64,000 nt of DNA from Auanema rhodensis (taxonomy: Eukaryota; Nematoda; Chromadorea; Rhabditida; Rhabditidae), in NCBI GenBank assembly GCA_964057225.1, contig CAXKVF010000078.1, forward strand, positions 558,001-622,000. The letters are read 5' to 3'. Below the pieces are notes generated by a model. It saw only the letters and a list, made by a program, of their open reading frames with translations, searched no databases and was not told the DNA's origin. A program made the position numbers and the translations under genes. Shown here one piece after another: positions 24,465 through 39,425 of the stretch; positions within the stretch are counted from its first letter, which is position 1; every line of letters starts with the position of its first letter.

Positions 24465-26049
24465 GGGGAATCTAATTTTGAAAACCGCATCTCTTTATCT
24501 TTCACGTGAAGCGAGTTACATACCAAGTGCACATCACGTGTACATTTAATTAGCATAAATTAAAGTTCACGTAAACTTCAAAGTCATGGTTACCATGAAG
24601 CAATATCAATAAAAATTTGTTTTTAGACTAATATGGACATGGGGAATCTAATTTTGAAAACCGCATCTCTTTATCTTTCACGTGAAGCGAGTTACATACC
24701 AAGTGCACATCACGTGTACATTTAATTAGCATAAATTAAAGTTCACGTAAATTTCAAAGTCATGGTTACCACGAACCAATATCAATAAAAATTTGTTTTT
24801 AGACTAATATGGACATGGGGAATCTAATTTTGAAAACCGCATCTCTTTATCTTTCACGTGAAGCGAGTTACATACCAAGTGCACATCACGTGTACATTTA
24901 ATTAGCATAAATTAAAGTTCACGTAAATTTCAAAGTCATGGTTACCATGAACCAATATCAATAAAAATTTGTTTTTAGACTAATATGGACATGGGGAATC
25001 TAATTTTGAAAACCGCATCTCTTTATCTTTCACGTGAAGCGAGTTACATACCAAGTGCACATCACGTGTACATTTAATTAGCATAAATTAAAGTTCACGT
25101 AAATTTCAAAGTCATGGTTACCATGCACCAATATCAATAAAAATTTGTTTTTAGACTAATATGGACATGGGGAATCTAATTTTGAAAACCGCATCTCTTT
25201 ATCTTTCACGTGAAGCGAGTTACATACCAAGTGCACATCACGTGTACATTTAATTAGCATAAATTAAAGTTCACGTAAATTTCAAAGTCATGGTTACCAT
25301 GAACTAATATCAATAAAAATTTGTTTTTAGACTAATATGGACATGGGGAATCTAATTTTGAAAACCGCATCTCTTTATCTTTCACGTGAAGCGAGTTACA
25401 TACCAAGTGCACATCACGTGTACATTTAATTAGCATAAATTAAAGTTCACGTAAATTTCAAAGTCATGGTTACCATGAACCAATATCAATAAAAATTTGT
25501 TTTTAGACTAATATGGACATGGGGAATCTAATTTTGAAAACCGCATCTCTTTATCTTTCACGTGAAGCGAGTTACATACCAAGTGCACATCACGTGTACA
25601 TTTAATTAGCATAAATTAAAGTTCACGTAAATTTCAAAGTCATGGTTACCATGAACCAATATCAATAAAAAATTTGTTTTTAGACTAATATGGACATGGG
25701 GAATCTAATTTTGAAAACCGCATCTCTTTATCTTTCACGTGAAGCGAGTTACATACCAAGTGCATATCACGTGTACATTTAATTAGCATAAATTAAAGTT
25801 CACGTAAATTTCAAAGTCATGGTTACCATGAACCAATATCAATAAAAATTTGTTTTTAGACTAATATGGACATGGGGAATCTAATTTTGAAAACCGCATC
25901 TCTTTATCTTTCACGTGAAGCGAGTTACATACCAAGTGCACATCACGTGTACATTTAATTAGCATAAATTAAAGTTCACGTAAATTTCAAAGTCATGGTT
26001 ACCATGAACCAATATCAATAAAAATTTGTTTTTAGACTAATATGGACAT
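24465..26049. repeat. Nine units c-i-a-e-a-a-a-a-a, including the only insertion
   Basis: These are mainly base-type units. The unit at 25169 has a private T at its position 137 (25305). The unit at 25521 is 177 bp because of one extra A. The unit at 25698 shares the rare 68T change with the unit at 3345. This stretch leads into the third copy of the segment A module. Confidence 0.65.
25667..25672. other. Single-base insertion: A5 tract becomes A6
   Basis: The unit starting at 25521 reads six A where other base-type units have five before TTTG. It makes this unit 177 bp and is the only net gain of length in the window. It could be a true mutation or a homopolymer call error. Confidence 0.85.
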
Positions 26050-28865
26050 GGGGAATCTAATTTTGAAAACCGCATCTCTTTATCTTTCACGTGAAGCGAG
26101 TTACATACCAAGTGCACATCACGTGTACATTTAATTAGCATAAATTAAAGTTCACGTAAACTTCAAAGTCATGGTTACCATGAAGCAATATCAATAAAAA
26201 TTTGTTTTTAGACTAATATGGACATGGGGAATCTAATTTTGAAAACCGCATCTCTTTATCTTTCACGTGAAGCGAGTTACATACCAAGTGCACATCACGT
26301 GTACATTTAATTAGCATAAATTAAAGTTCACGTAAATTTCAAAGTCATGGTTACCATGAACCAATATCAATAAAAATTTGTTTTTAGACTAATATGGACA
26401 TGGGGAATCTAATTTTGAAAACCGCATCTCTTTATCTTTCACGTGAAGCGAGTTACATACCAAGTGCACATCACGTGTACATTTAATTAGCATAAATTAA
26501 AGTTCACGTAAATTTCAAAGTCATGGTTACCACGAACCAATATCAATAAAAATTTGTTTTTAGACTAATATGGACATGGGGAATCTAATTTTGAAAACCG
26601 CATCTCTTTATCTTTCACGTGAAGCGAGTTACATACCAAGTGCACATCACGTGTACATTTAATTAGCATAAATTAAAGTTCACGTAAATTTCAAAGTCAT
26701 GGTTACCATGAACCAATATCAATAAAAATTTGTTTTTAGACTAATATGGACATGGGGAATCTAATTTTGAAAACCGCATCTCTTTATCTTTCACGTGAAG
26801 CGAGTTACATACCAAGTGCACATCACGTGTACATTTAATTAGCATAAATTAAAGTTCACGTAAATTTCAAAGTCATGGTTACCATGAACCAATATCAATA
26901 AAAATTTGTTTTTAGACTAATATGGACATGGGGAATCTAATTTTGAAAACCGCATTTCTTTATCTTTCACGTGAAGCGAGTTACATACCAAGTGCACATC
27001 ACGTGTACATTTAATTAGCATAAATTAAAGTTCACGTAAATTTCAAAGTCATGGTTACCATGCACCAATATCAATAAAAATTTGTTTTTAGACTAATATG
27101 GACATGGGGAATCTAATTTTGAAAACCGCATCTCTTTATCTTTCACGTGAAGCGAGTTACATACCAAGTGCACATCACGTGTACATTTAATTAGCATAAA
27201 TTAAAGTTCACGTAAATTTCAAAGTCATGGTTACCATGAACCAATATCAATAAAAATTTGTTTTTAGACTAATATGGACATGGGGAATCTAATTTTGAAA
27301 ACCGCATCTCTTTATCTTTCACGTGAAGCGAGTTACATACCAAGTGCACATCACGTGTACATTTAATTAGCATAAATTAAAGTTCACGTAAATTTCAAAG
27401 TCATGGTTACCACGAACCAATATCAATAAAAATTTGTTTTTAGACTAATATGGACATGGGGAATCTAATTTTGAAAACCGCATCTCTTTATCTTTCACGT
27501 GAAGCGAGTTACATACCAAGTGCACATCACGTGTACATTTAATTAGCATAAATTAAAGTTCACGTAAATTTCAAAGTCATGGTTACCATGAACCAATATC
27601 AATAAAAATTTGTTTTTAGACTAATATGGACATGGGGAATCTAATTTTGAAAACCGCATCTCTTTATCTTTCACGTGAAGCGAGTTACATACCAAGTGCA
27701 CATCACGTGTACATTTAATTAGCATAAATTAAAGTTCACGTAAACTTCAAAGTCATGGTTACCATGAAGCAATATCAATAAAAATTTGTTTTTAGACTAA
27801 TATGGACATGGGGAATCTAATTTTGAAAACCGCATCTCTTTATCTTTCACGTGAAGCGAGTTACATACCAAGTGCACATCACGTGTACATTTAATTAGCA
27901 TAAATTAAAGTTCACGTAAATTTCAAAGTCATGGTTACCACGAACCAATATCAATAAAAATTTGTTTTTAGACTAATATGGACATGGGGAATCTAATTTT
28001 GAAAACCGCATCTCTTTATCTTTCACGTGAAGCGAGTTACATACCAAGTGCACATCACGTGTACATTTAATTAGCATAAATTAAAGTTCACGTAAATTTC
28101 AAAGTCATGGTTACCATGAAGCAATATCAATAAAAATTTGTTTTTAGACTAATATGGACATGGGGAATCTAATTTTGAAAACCGCATCTCTTTATCTTTC
28201 ACGTGAAGCGAGTTACATACCAAGTGCACATCACGTGTACATTTAATTAGCATAAATTAAAGTTCACGTAAACTTCAAAGTCATGGTTACCATGAAGCAA
28301 TATCAATAAAAAATGGTTTTTAGACTAATATGGACATGGGGAATCTAATTTTGAAAACCGCATCTCTTTATCTTTCACGTGAAGCGAGTTACATACCAAG
28401 TGCACATCACGTGTACATTTAATTAGCATAAATTAAAGTTCACGTAAATTTCAAAGTCATGGTTACCATGAACCAATATCAATAAAAATTTGTTTTTAGA
28501 CTAATATGGACATGGGGAATCTAATTTTGAAAACCGCATCTCTTTATCTTTCACGTGAAGCGAGTTACATACCAAGTGCACATCACGTGTACATTTAATT
28601 AGCATAAATTAAAGTTCACGTAAATTTCAAAGTCATGGTTACCATGCACCAATATCAATAAAAATTTGTTTTTAGACTAATATGGACAAGGGGAATCTAA
28701 TTTTGAAAACCGCATCTCTTTATCTTTCACGTGAAGCGAGTTACATACCAAGTGCACATCACGTGTACATTTAATTAGCATAAATTAAAGTTCACGTAAA
28801 TTTCAAAGTCATGGTTACCATGAACCAATATCAATAAAAATTTGTTTTTAGACTAATATGGACAT
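26050..28865. repeat. Third copy of the segment A module (16 units)
   Basis: Unit order is c-a-i-a-a-T27e-a-i-a-c-i-g-d-a-e-a. It matches 11793-14784 (c-a-i-a-a-a-T27e-a-i-a-c-i-g-d-a-e-a) with one base-type unit missing, and likewise matches 47160 onward. The e unit at 28514 has a private final A (28689) just before the next GGGG. Confidence 0.75.
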
Positions 28866-31681
28866 GGGGAATCTAATTTTGAAAACCGCATCTCTTTATC
28901 TTTCACGTGAAGCGAGTTACATACCAAGTGCACATCACGTGTACATTTAATTAGCATAAATTAAAGTTCACGTAAATTTCAAAGTCATGGTTACCATGAA
29001 GCAATATCAATAAAAAATGGTTTTTAGACTAATATGGACATGGGGAATCTAATTTTGAAAACCGCATCTCTTTATCTTTCACGTGAAGCGAGTTACATAC
29101 CAAGTGCACATCACGTGTACATTTAATTAGCATAAATTAAAGTTCACGTAAATTTCAAAGTCATGGTTACCATGAACCAATATCAATAAAAATTTGTTTT
29201 TAGACTAATATGGACATGGGGAATCTAATTTTGAAAACCGCATCTCTTTATCTTTCACGTGAAGCGAGTTACATACCAAGTGCACATCACGTGTACATTT
29301 AATTAGCATAAATTAAAGTTCACGTAAATTTCAAAGTCATGGTTACCATGCTCCAATATCAATAAAAATTTGTTTTTAGACTAATATGGACATGGGGAAT
29401 CTAATTTTGAAAACCGCATCTCTTCATCTTTCACGTGAAGCGAGTTACATACCAAGTGCACATCACGTGTACATTTAATTAGCATAAATTAAAGTTCACG
29501 TAAAATTCAAAGTCATGGTTACCATGCACCAATATCAATAAAAATTTGTTTTTAGACTAATATGGACATGGGGAATCTAATTTTGAAAACCGCATCTCTT
29601 TATCTTTCACGTGAAGCGAGTTACATACCAAGTGCACATCACGTGTACATTTAATTAGCATAAATTAAAGTTCACGTAAATTTCAAAGTCATGGTTACCA
29701 TGAACCAATATCAATAAAAATTTGTTTTTAGACTAATATGGACATGGGGAATCTAATTTTGAAAACCGCATCTCTTTATCTTTCACGTGAAGCGAGTTAC
29801 ATACCAAGTGCACATCACGTGTACATTTAATTAGCATAAATTAAAGTTCACGTAAATTTCAAAGTCATGGTTACCATGAACCAATATCAATAAAAATTTG
29901 TTTTTAGACTAATATGGACATGGGGAATCTAATTTTGAAAACCGCATCTCTTTATCTTTCACGTGAAGCGAGTTACATACCAAGTGCACATCACGTGTAC
30001 ATTTAATTAGCATAAATTAAAGTTCACGTAAATTTCAAAGTCATGGTTACCATGAAGCAATATCAATAAAAAATGGTTTTTAGACTAATATGGACATGGG
30101 GAATCTAATTTTGAAAACCGCATCTCTTTATCTTTCACGTGAAGCGAGTTACATACCAAGTGCACATCACGTGTACATTTAATTAGCATAAATTAAAGTT
30201 CACGTAAATTTCAAAGTCATGGTTACCATGAACCAATATCAATAAAAATTTGTTTTTAGACTAATATGGACATGGGGAATCTAATTTTGAAAACCGCATC
30301 TCTTTATCTTTCACGTGAAGCGAGTTACATACCAAGTGCACATCACGTGTACATTTAATTAGCATAAATTAAAGTTCACGTAAATTTCAAAGTCATGGTT
30401 ACCATGCTCCAATATCAATAAAAATTTGTTTTTAGACTAATATGGACATGGGGAATCTAATTTTGAAAACCGCATCTCTTCATCTTTCACGTGAAGCGAG
30501 TTACATACCAAGTGCACATCACGTGTACATTTAATTAGCATAAATTAAAGTTCACGTAAAATTCAAAGTCATGGTTACCATGCACCAATATCAATAAAAA
30601 TTTGTTTTTAGACTAATATGGACATGGGGAATCTAATTTTGAAAACCGCATCTCTTTATCTTTCACGTGAAGCGAGTTACATACCAAGTGCACATCACGT
30701 GTACATTTAATTAGCATAAATTAAAGTTCACGTAAATTTCAAAGTCATGGTTACCATGAACCAATATCAATAAAAATTTGTTTTTAGACTAATATGGACA
30801 TGGGGAATCTAATTTTGAAAACCGCATCTCTTTATCTTTCACGTGAAGCGAGTTACATACCAAGTGCACATCACGTGTACATTTAATTAGCATAAATTAA
30901 AGTTCACGTAAATTTCAAAGTCATGGTTACCATGAAGCAATATCAATAAAAAATGGTTTTTAGACTAATATGGACATGGGGAATCTAATTTTGAAAACCG
31001 CATCTCTTTATCTTTCACGTGAAGCGAGTTACATACCAAGTGCACATCACGTGTACATTTAATTAGCATAAATTAAAGTTCACGTAAATTTCAAAGTCAT
31101 GGTTACCATGAACCAATATCAATAAAAATTTGTTTTTAGACTAATATGGACATGGGGAATCTAATTTTGAAAACCGCATCTCTTTATCTTTCACGTGAAG
31201 CGAGTTACATACCAAGTGCACATCACGTGTACATTTAATTAGCATAAATTAAAGTTCACGTAAATTTCAAAGTCATGGTTACCATGCTCCAATATCAATA
31301 AAAATTTGTTTTTAGACTAATATGGACATGGGGAATCTAATTTTGAAAACCGCATCTCTTCATCTTTCACGTGAAGCGAGTTACATACCAAGTGCACATC
31401 ACGTGTACATTTAATTAGCATAAATTAAAGTTCACGTAAAATTCAAAGTCATGGTTACCATGCACCAATATCAATAAAAATTTGTTTTTAGACTAATATG
31501 GACATGGGGAATCTAATTTTGAAAACCGCATCTCTTTATCTTTCACGTGAAGCGAGTTACATACCAAGTGCACATCACGTGTACATTTAATTAGCATAAA
31601 TTAAAGTTCACGTAAATTTCAAAGTCATGGTTACCATGAACCAATATCAATAAAAATTTGTTTTTAGACTAATATGGACAT
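28866..31681. repeat. h-a-k-C32f-a HOR, three copies (one with an extra unit)
   Basis: Copies of the five-unit group start at 28866 (followed by one extra a unit at 29746), 29922 and 30802. The k units (134C+135T) are always followed by C32f units, in which 32C gives CTTCATC. This is the left edge of a block of k/C32f units found only in 29218-40657, apart from a lone 32C in the unit at 53848. Confidence 0.8.
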
Positions 31682-33265
31682 GGGGAATCTAATTTTAAAA
31701 ACCGCATCTCTTTATCTTTCACGTGAAGCGAGTTACATACCAAGTGCACATCACGTGTACATTTAATTAGCATAAATTAAAGTTCACGTAAACTTCAAAG
31801 TCATGGTTACCATGAACCAATATCAATAAAAATTTGTTTTTAGACTAATATGGACATGGGGAATCTAATTTTGAAAACCGCATCTCTTTATCTTTCACGT
31901 GAAGCGAGTTACATACCAAGTGCACATCACGTGTACATTTAATTAGCATAAATTAAAGTTCACGTAAATTTCAAAGTCATGGTTACCATGAACCAATATC
32001 AATAAAAATTTGTTTTTAGACTAATATGGACATGGGGAATCTAATTTTAAAAACCGCATCTCTTTATCTTTCACGTGAAGCGAGTTACATACCAAGTGCA
32101 CATCACGTGTACATTTAATTAGCATAAATTAAAGTTCACGTAAATTTCAAAGTCATGGTTACCATGAACCAATATCAATAAAAATTTGTTTTTAGACTAA
32201 TATGGACATGGGGAATCTAATTTTGAAAACCGCATTTCTTTATCTTTCACGTGAAGCGAGTTACATACCAAGTGCACATCACGTGTACATTTAATTAGCA
32301 TAAATTAAAGTTCACGTAAACTTCAAAGTCATGGTTACCATGAACCAATATCAATAAAAATTTGTTTTTAGACTAATATGGACATGGGGAATCTAATTTT
32401 GAAAACCGCATCTCTTTATCTTTCACGTGAAGCGAGTTACATACCAAGTGCACATCACGTGTACATTTAATTAGCATAAATTAAAGTTCACGTAAATTTC
32501 AAAGTCATGGTTACCATGAAGCAATATCAATAAAAAATGGTTTTTAGACTAATATGGACATGGGGAATCTAATTTTGAAAACCGCATCTCTTTATCTTTC
32601 ACGTGAAGCGAGTTACATACCAAGTGCACATCACGTGTACATTTAATTAGCATAAATTAAAGTTCACGTAAATTTCAAAGTCATGGTTACCATGAACCAA
32701 TATCAATAAAAATTTGTTTTTAGACTAATATGGACATGGGGAATCTAATTTTGAAAACCGCATCTCTTTATCTTTCACGTGAAGCGAGTTACATACCAAG
32801 TGCACATCACGTGTACATTTAATTAGCATAAATTAAAGTTCACGTAAATTTCAAAGTCATGGTTACCATGCTCCAATATCAATAAAAATTTGTTTTTAGA
32901 CTAATATGGACATGGGGAATCTAATTTTGAAAACCGCATCTCTTCATCTTTCACGTGAAGCGAGTTACATACCAAGTGCACATCACGTGTACATTTAATT
33001 AGCATAAATTAAAGTTCACGTAAAATTCAAAGTCATGGTTACCATGCACCAATATCAATAAAAATTTGTTTTTAGACTAATATGGACATGGGGAATCTAA
33101 TTTTGAAAACCGCATCTCTTTATCTTTCACGTGAAGCGAGTTACATACCAAGTGCACATCACGTGTACATTTAATTAGCATAAATTAAAGTTCACGTAAA
33201 TTTCAAAGTCATGGTTACCATGAACCAATATCAATAAAAATTTGTTTTTAGACTAATATGGACAT
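31682..33265. repeat. 9-unit HOR A16b-a-A16a-T27b-h-a-k-C32f-a (1,584 bp)
   Basis: Four units carrying 16A or 27T with 112C are joined to the h-a-k-C32f-a group of the preceding block. The same leading four units recur at 35730 and 37842, but followed by j-e instead of h-a. Confidence 0.75.
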
Positions 33266-35729
33266 GGGGAATCTAATTTTGAAAACCGCATCTCTTTATC
33301 TTTCACGTGAAGCGAGTTACATACCAAGTGCACATCACGTGTACATTTAATTAGCATAAATTAAAGTTCACGTAAATTTCAAAGTCATGGTTACCATGAA
33401 CCAATATCAATAAAAATTTGTTTTTAGACTAATATGGACATGGGGAATCTAATTTTGAAAACCGCATCTCTTTATCTTTCACGTGAAGCGAGTTACATAC
33501 CAAGTGCACATCACGTGTACATTTAATTAGCATAAATTAAAGTTCACGTAAATTTCAAAGTCATGGTTACCATGAAGCAATATCAATAAAAAATGGTTTT
33601 TAGACTAATATGGACATGGGGAATCTAATTTTGAAAACCGCATCTCTTTATCTTTCACGTGAAGCGAGTTACATACCAAGTGCACATCACGTGTACATTT
33701 AATTAGCATAAATTAAAGTTCACGTAAAATTCAAAGTCATGGTTACCATGAACCAATATCAATAAAAATTTGTTTTTAGACTAATATGGACATGGGGAAT
33801 CTAATTTTGAAAACCGCATCTCTTTATCTTTCACGTGAAGCGAGTTACATACCAAGTGCACATCACGTGTACATTTAATTAGCATAAATTAAAGTTCACG
33901 TAAATTTCAAAGTCATGGTTACCATGAACCAATATCAATAAAAATTTGTTTTTAGACTAATATGGACATGGGGAATCTAATTTTGAAAACCGCATCTCTT
34001 TATCTTTCACGTGAAGCGAGTTACATACCAAGTGCACATCACGTGTACATTTAATTAGCATAAATTAAAGTTCACGTAAATTTCAAAGTCATGGTTACCA
34101 TGAAGCAATATCAATAAAAAATGGTTTTTAGACTAATATGGACATGGGGAATCTAATTTTGAAAACCGCATCTCTTTATCTTTCACGTGAAGCGAGTTAC
34201 ATACCAAGTGCACATCACGTGTACATTTAATTAGCATAAATTAAAGTTCACGTAAATTTCAAAGTCATGGTTACCATGAACCAATATCAATAAAAATTTG
34301 TTTTTAGACTAATATGGACATGGGGAATCTAATTTTGAAAACCGCATCTCTTTATCTTTCACGTGAAGCGAGTTACATACCAAGTGCACATCACGTGTAC
34401 ATTTAATTAGCATAAATTAAAGTTCACGTAAATTTCAAAGTCATGGTTACCATGCTCCAATATCAATAAAAATTTGTTTTTAGACTAATATGGACATGGG
34501 GAATCTAATTTTGAAAACCGCATCTCTTCATCTTTCACGTGAAGCGAGTTACATACCAAGTGCACATCACGTGTACATTTAATTAGCATAAATTAAAGTT
34601 CACGTAAAATTCAAAGTCATGGTTACCATGCACCAATATCAATAAAAATTTGTTTTTAGACTAATATGGACATGGGGAATCTAATTTTGAAAACCGCATC
34701 TCTTTATCTTTCACGTGAAGCGAGTTACATACCAAGTGCACATCACGTGTACATTTAATTAGCATAAATTAAAGTTCACGTAAATTTCAAAGTCATGGTT
34801 ACCATGAACCAATATCAATAAAAATTTGTTTTTAGACTAATATGGACATGGGGAATCTAATTTTGAAAACCGCATCTCTTTATCTTTCACGTGAAGCGAG
34901 TTACATACCAAGTGCACATCACGTGTACATTTAATTAGCATAAATTAAAGTTCACGTAAATTTCAAAGTCATGGTTACCATGAAGCAATATCAATAAAAA
35001 ATGGTTTTTAGACTAATATGGACATGGGGAATCTAATTTTGAAAACCGCATCTCTTTATCTTTCACGTGAAGCGAGTTACATACCAAGTGCACATCACGT
35101 GTACATTTAATTAGCATAAATTAAAGTTCACGTAAATTTCAAAGTCATGGTTACCATGAACCAATATCAATAAAAATTTGTTTTTAGACTAATATGGACA
35201 TGGGGAATCTAATTTTGAAAACCGCATCTCTTTATCTTTCACGTGAAGCGAGTTACATACCAAGTGCACATCACGTGTACATTTAATTAGCATAAATTAA
35301 AGTTCACGTAAATTTCAAAGTCATGGTTACCATGCTCCAATATCAATAAAAATTTGTTTTTAGACTAATATGGACATGGGGAATCTAATTTTGAAAACCG
35401 CATCTCTTCATCTTTCACGTGAAGCGAGTTACATACCAAGTGCACATCACGTGTACATTTAATTAGCATAAATTAAAGTTCACGTAAAATTCAAAGTCAT
35501 GGTTACCATGCACCAATATCAATAAAAATTTGTTTTTAGACTAATATGGACATGGGGAATCTAATTTTGAAAACCGCATCTCTTTATCTTTCACGTGAAG
35601 CGAGTTACATACCAAGTGCACATCACGTGTACATTTAATTAGCATAAATTAAAGTTCACGTAAATTTCAAAGTCATGGTTACCATGAACCAATATCAATA
35701 AAAATTTGTTTTTAGACTAATATGGACAT
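33266..35729. repeat. 14 units: a-h-112A-a, then two h-a-k-C32f-a groups
   Basis: Unit order is a-h-p-a-h-a-k-C32f-a-h-a-k-C32f-a. Here p (33618) is the only unit with 112A and an otherwise base-type right side, possibly an exchange product between f and a types. The two complete five-unit groups start at 33970 and 34850. Confidence 0.7.
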
Positions 35730-37841
35730 GGGGAATCTAATTTTAAAAACCGCATCTCTTTATCTTTCACGTGAAGCGAGTTACATACCAAGTGCACATC
35801 ACGTGTACATTTAATTAGCATAAATTAAAGTTCACGTAAACTTCAAAGTCATGGTTACCATGAACCAATATCAATAAAAATTTGTTTTTAGACTAATATG
35901 GACATGGGGAATCTAATTTTGAAAACCGCATCTCTTTATCTTTCACGTGAAGCGAGTTACATACCAAGTGCACATCACGTGTACATTTAATTAGCATAAA
36001 TTAAAGTTCACGTAAATTTCAAAGTCATGGTTACCATGAACCAATATCAATAAAAATTTGTTTTTAGACTAATATGGACATGGGGAATCTAATTTTAAAA
36101 ACCGCATCTCTTTATCTTTCACGTGAAGCGAGTTACATACCAAGTGCACATCACGTGTACATTTAATTAGCATAAATTAAAGTTCACGTAAATTTCAAAG
36201 TCATGGTTACCATGAACCAATATCAATAAAAATTTGTTTTTAGACTAATATGGACATGGGGAATCTAATTTTGAAAACCGCATTTCTTTATCTTTCACGT
36301 GAAGCGAGTTACATACCAAGTGCACATCACGTGTACATTTAATTAGCATAAATTAAAGTTCACGTAAACTTCAAAGTCATGGTTACCATGAACCAATATC
36401 AATAAAAATTTGTTTTTAGACTAATATGGACATGGGGAATCTAATTTTGAAAACCGCATCTCTTTATCTTTCACGTGAAGCGAGTTACATACCAAGTGCA
36501 CATCACGTGTACATTTAATTAGCATAAATTAAAGTTCACGTAAATTTCAAAATCATGGTTACCATGAAGCAATATCAATAAAAATTTGTTTTTAGACTAA
36601 TATGGACATGGGGAATCTAATTTTGAAAACCGCATCTCTTTATCTTTCACGTGAAGCGAGTTACATACCAAGTGCACATCACGTGTACATTTAATTAGCA
36701 TAAATTAAAGTTCACGTAAATTTCAAAGTCATGGTTACCATGCACCAATATCAATAAAAATTTGTTTTTAGACTAATATGGACATGGGGAATCTAATTTT
36801 GAAAACCGCATCTCTTTATCTTTCACGTGAAGCGAGTTACATACCAAGTGCACATCACGTGTACATTTAATTAGCATAAATTAAAGTTCACGTAAATTTC
36901 AAAGTCATGGTTACCATGCTCCAATATCAATAAAAATTTGTTTTTAGACTAATATGGACATGGGGAATCTAATTTTGAAAACCGCATCTCTTCATCTTTC
37001 ACGTGAAGCGAGTTACATACCAAGTGCACATCACGTGTACATTTAATTAGCATAAATTAAAGTTCACGTAAATTTCAAAGTCATGGTTACCATGAAGCAA
37101 TATCAATAAAAAATGGTTTTTAGACTAATATGGACATGGGGAATCTAATTTTGAAAACCGCATCTCTTTATCTTTCACGTGAAGCGAGTTACATACCAAG
37201 TGCACATCACGTGTACATTTAATTAGCATAAATTAAAGTTCACGTAAATTTCAAAGTCATGGTTACCATGAACCAATATCAATAAAAATTTGTTTTTAGA
37301 CTAATATGGACATGGGGAATCTAATTTTGAAAACCGCATCTCTTTATCTTTCACGTGAAGCGAGTTACATACCAAGTGCACATCACGTGTACATTTAATT
37401 AGCATAAATTAAAGTTCACGTAAATTTCAAAGTCATGGTTACCATGCTCCAATATCAATAAAAATTTGTTTTTAGACTAATATGGACATGGGGAATCTAA
37501 TTTTGAAAACCGCATCTCTTCATCTTTCACGTGAAGCGAGTTACATACCAAGTGCACATCACGTGTACATTTAATTAGCATAAATTAAAGTTCACGTAAA
37601 ATTCAAAGTCATGGTTACCATGCACCAATATCAATAAAAATTTGTTTTTAGACTAATATGGACATGGGGAATCTAATTTTGAAAACCGCATCTCTTTATC
37701 TTTCACGTGAAGCGAGTTACATACCAAGTGCACATCACGTGTACATTTAATTAGCATAAATTAAAGTTCACGTAAATTTCAAAGTCATGGTTACCATGAA
37801 CCAATATCAATAAAAATTTGTTTTTAGACTAATATGGACAT
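35730..37841. repeat. 12-unit HOR variant containing hybrid C32h
   Basis: Unit order is A16b-a-A16a-T27b-j-e-k-C32h-a-k-C32f-a. It equals the 9-unit HOR at 37842 plus three units, including the chimeric C32h at 36962. The j-e pair links this block to the A16b-j-e order at 2641 and 41186. Confidence 0.75.
36962..37137. repeat. Hybrid monomer C32h (crossover product)
   Basis: Its left part has 32C (36993), otherwise the mark of C32f units in this block. Its right part has 112T, 136G and 152A/154G, the mark of h units. The switch lies between 36993 and 37073. It sits in k-C32h-a-k-C32f-a, as expected if an unequal crossover joined a C32f unit to an h unit and added three units. Gene conversion is an alternative. 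Confidence 0.65.
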
Positions 37842-39425
37842 GGGGAATCTAATTTTAAAAACCGCATCTCTTTATCTTTCACGTGAAGCGAGTTACATAC
37901 CAAGTGCACATCACGTGTACATTTAATTAGCATAAATTAAAGTTCACGTAAACTTCAAAGTCATGGTTACCATGAACCAATATCAATAAAAATTTGTTTT
38001 TAGACTAATATGGACATGGGGAATCTAATTTTGAAAACCGCATCTCTTTATCTTTCACGTGAAGCGAGTTACATACCAAGTGCACATCACGTGTACATTT
38101 AATTAGCATAAATTAAAGTTCACGTAAATTTCAAAGTCATGGTTACCATGAACCAATATCAATAAAAATTTGTTTTTAGACTAATATGGACATGGGGAAT
38201 CTAATTTTAAAAACCGCATCTCTTTATCTTTCACGTGAAGCGAGTTACATACCAAGTGCACATCACGTGTACATTTAATTAGCATAAATTAAAGTTCACG
38301 TAAATTTCAAAGTCATGGTTACCATGAACCAATATCAATAAAAATTTGTTTTTAGACTAATATGGACATGGGGAATCTAATTTTGAAAACCGCATTTCTT
38401 TATCTTTCACGTGAAGCGAGTTACATACCAAGTGCACATCACGTGTACATTTAATTAGCATAAATTAAAGTTCACGTAAACTTCAAAGTCATGGTTACCA
38501 TGAACCAATATCAATAAAAATTTGTTTTTAGACTAATATGGACATGGGGAATCTAATTTTGAAAACCGCATCTCTTTATCTTTCACGTGAAGCGAGTTAC
38601 ATACCAAGTGCACATCACGTGTACATTTAATTAGCATAAATTAAAGTTCACGTAAATTTCAAAATCATGGTTACCATGAAGCAATATCAATAAAAATTTG
38701 TTTTTAGACTAATATGGACATGGGGAATCTAATTTTGAAAACCGCATCTCTTTATCTTTCACGTGAAGCGAGTTACATACCAAGTGCACATCACGTGTAC
38801 ATTTAATTAGCATAAATTAAAGTTCACGTAAATTTCAAAGTCATGGTTACCATGCACCAATATCAATAAAAATTTGTTTTTAGACTAATATGGACATGGG
38901 GAATCTAATTTTGAAAACCGCATCTCTTTATCTTTCACGTGAAGCGAGTTACATACCAAGTGCACATCACGTGTACATTTAATTAGCATAAATTAAAGTT
39001 CACGTAAATTTCAAAGTCATGGTTACCATGCTCCAATATCAATAAAAATTTGTTTTTAGACTAATATGGACATGGGGAATCTAATTTTGAAAACCGCATC
39101 TCTTCATCTTTCACGTGAAGCGAGTTACATACCAAGTGCACATCACGTGTACATTTAATTAGCATAAATTAAAGTTCACGTAAAATTCAAAGTCATGGTT
39201 ACCATGCACCAATATCAATAAAAATTTGTTTTTAGACTAATATGGACATGGGGAATCTAATTTTGAAAACCGCATCTCTTTATCTTTCACGTGAAGCGAG
39301 TTACATACCAAGTGCACATCACGTGTACATTTAATTAGCATAAATTAAAGTTCACGTAAATTTCAAAGTCATGGTTACCATGAACCAATATCAATAAAAA
39401 TTTGTTTTTAGACTAATATGGACAT
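37842..39425. repeat. 9-unit HOR A16b-a-A16a-T27b-j-e-k-C32f-a (1,584 bp)
   Basis: This is the clean 9-unit form of the preceding 12-unit block. The k units at 37314 and 38898 are 1,584 bp apart. The same spacing separates the k units at 31154 and 32738, and those at 32738 and 34322. Confidence 0.8.

Noticed and set aside
25667-25672. Boundary between two arrays at the single-base insertion
   Set aside because: Unit types and sequence are the same on both sides of the extra A. It is a one-base homopolymer change and not a junction.
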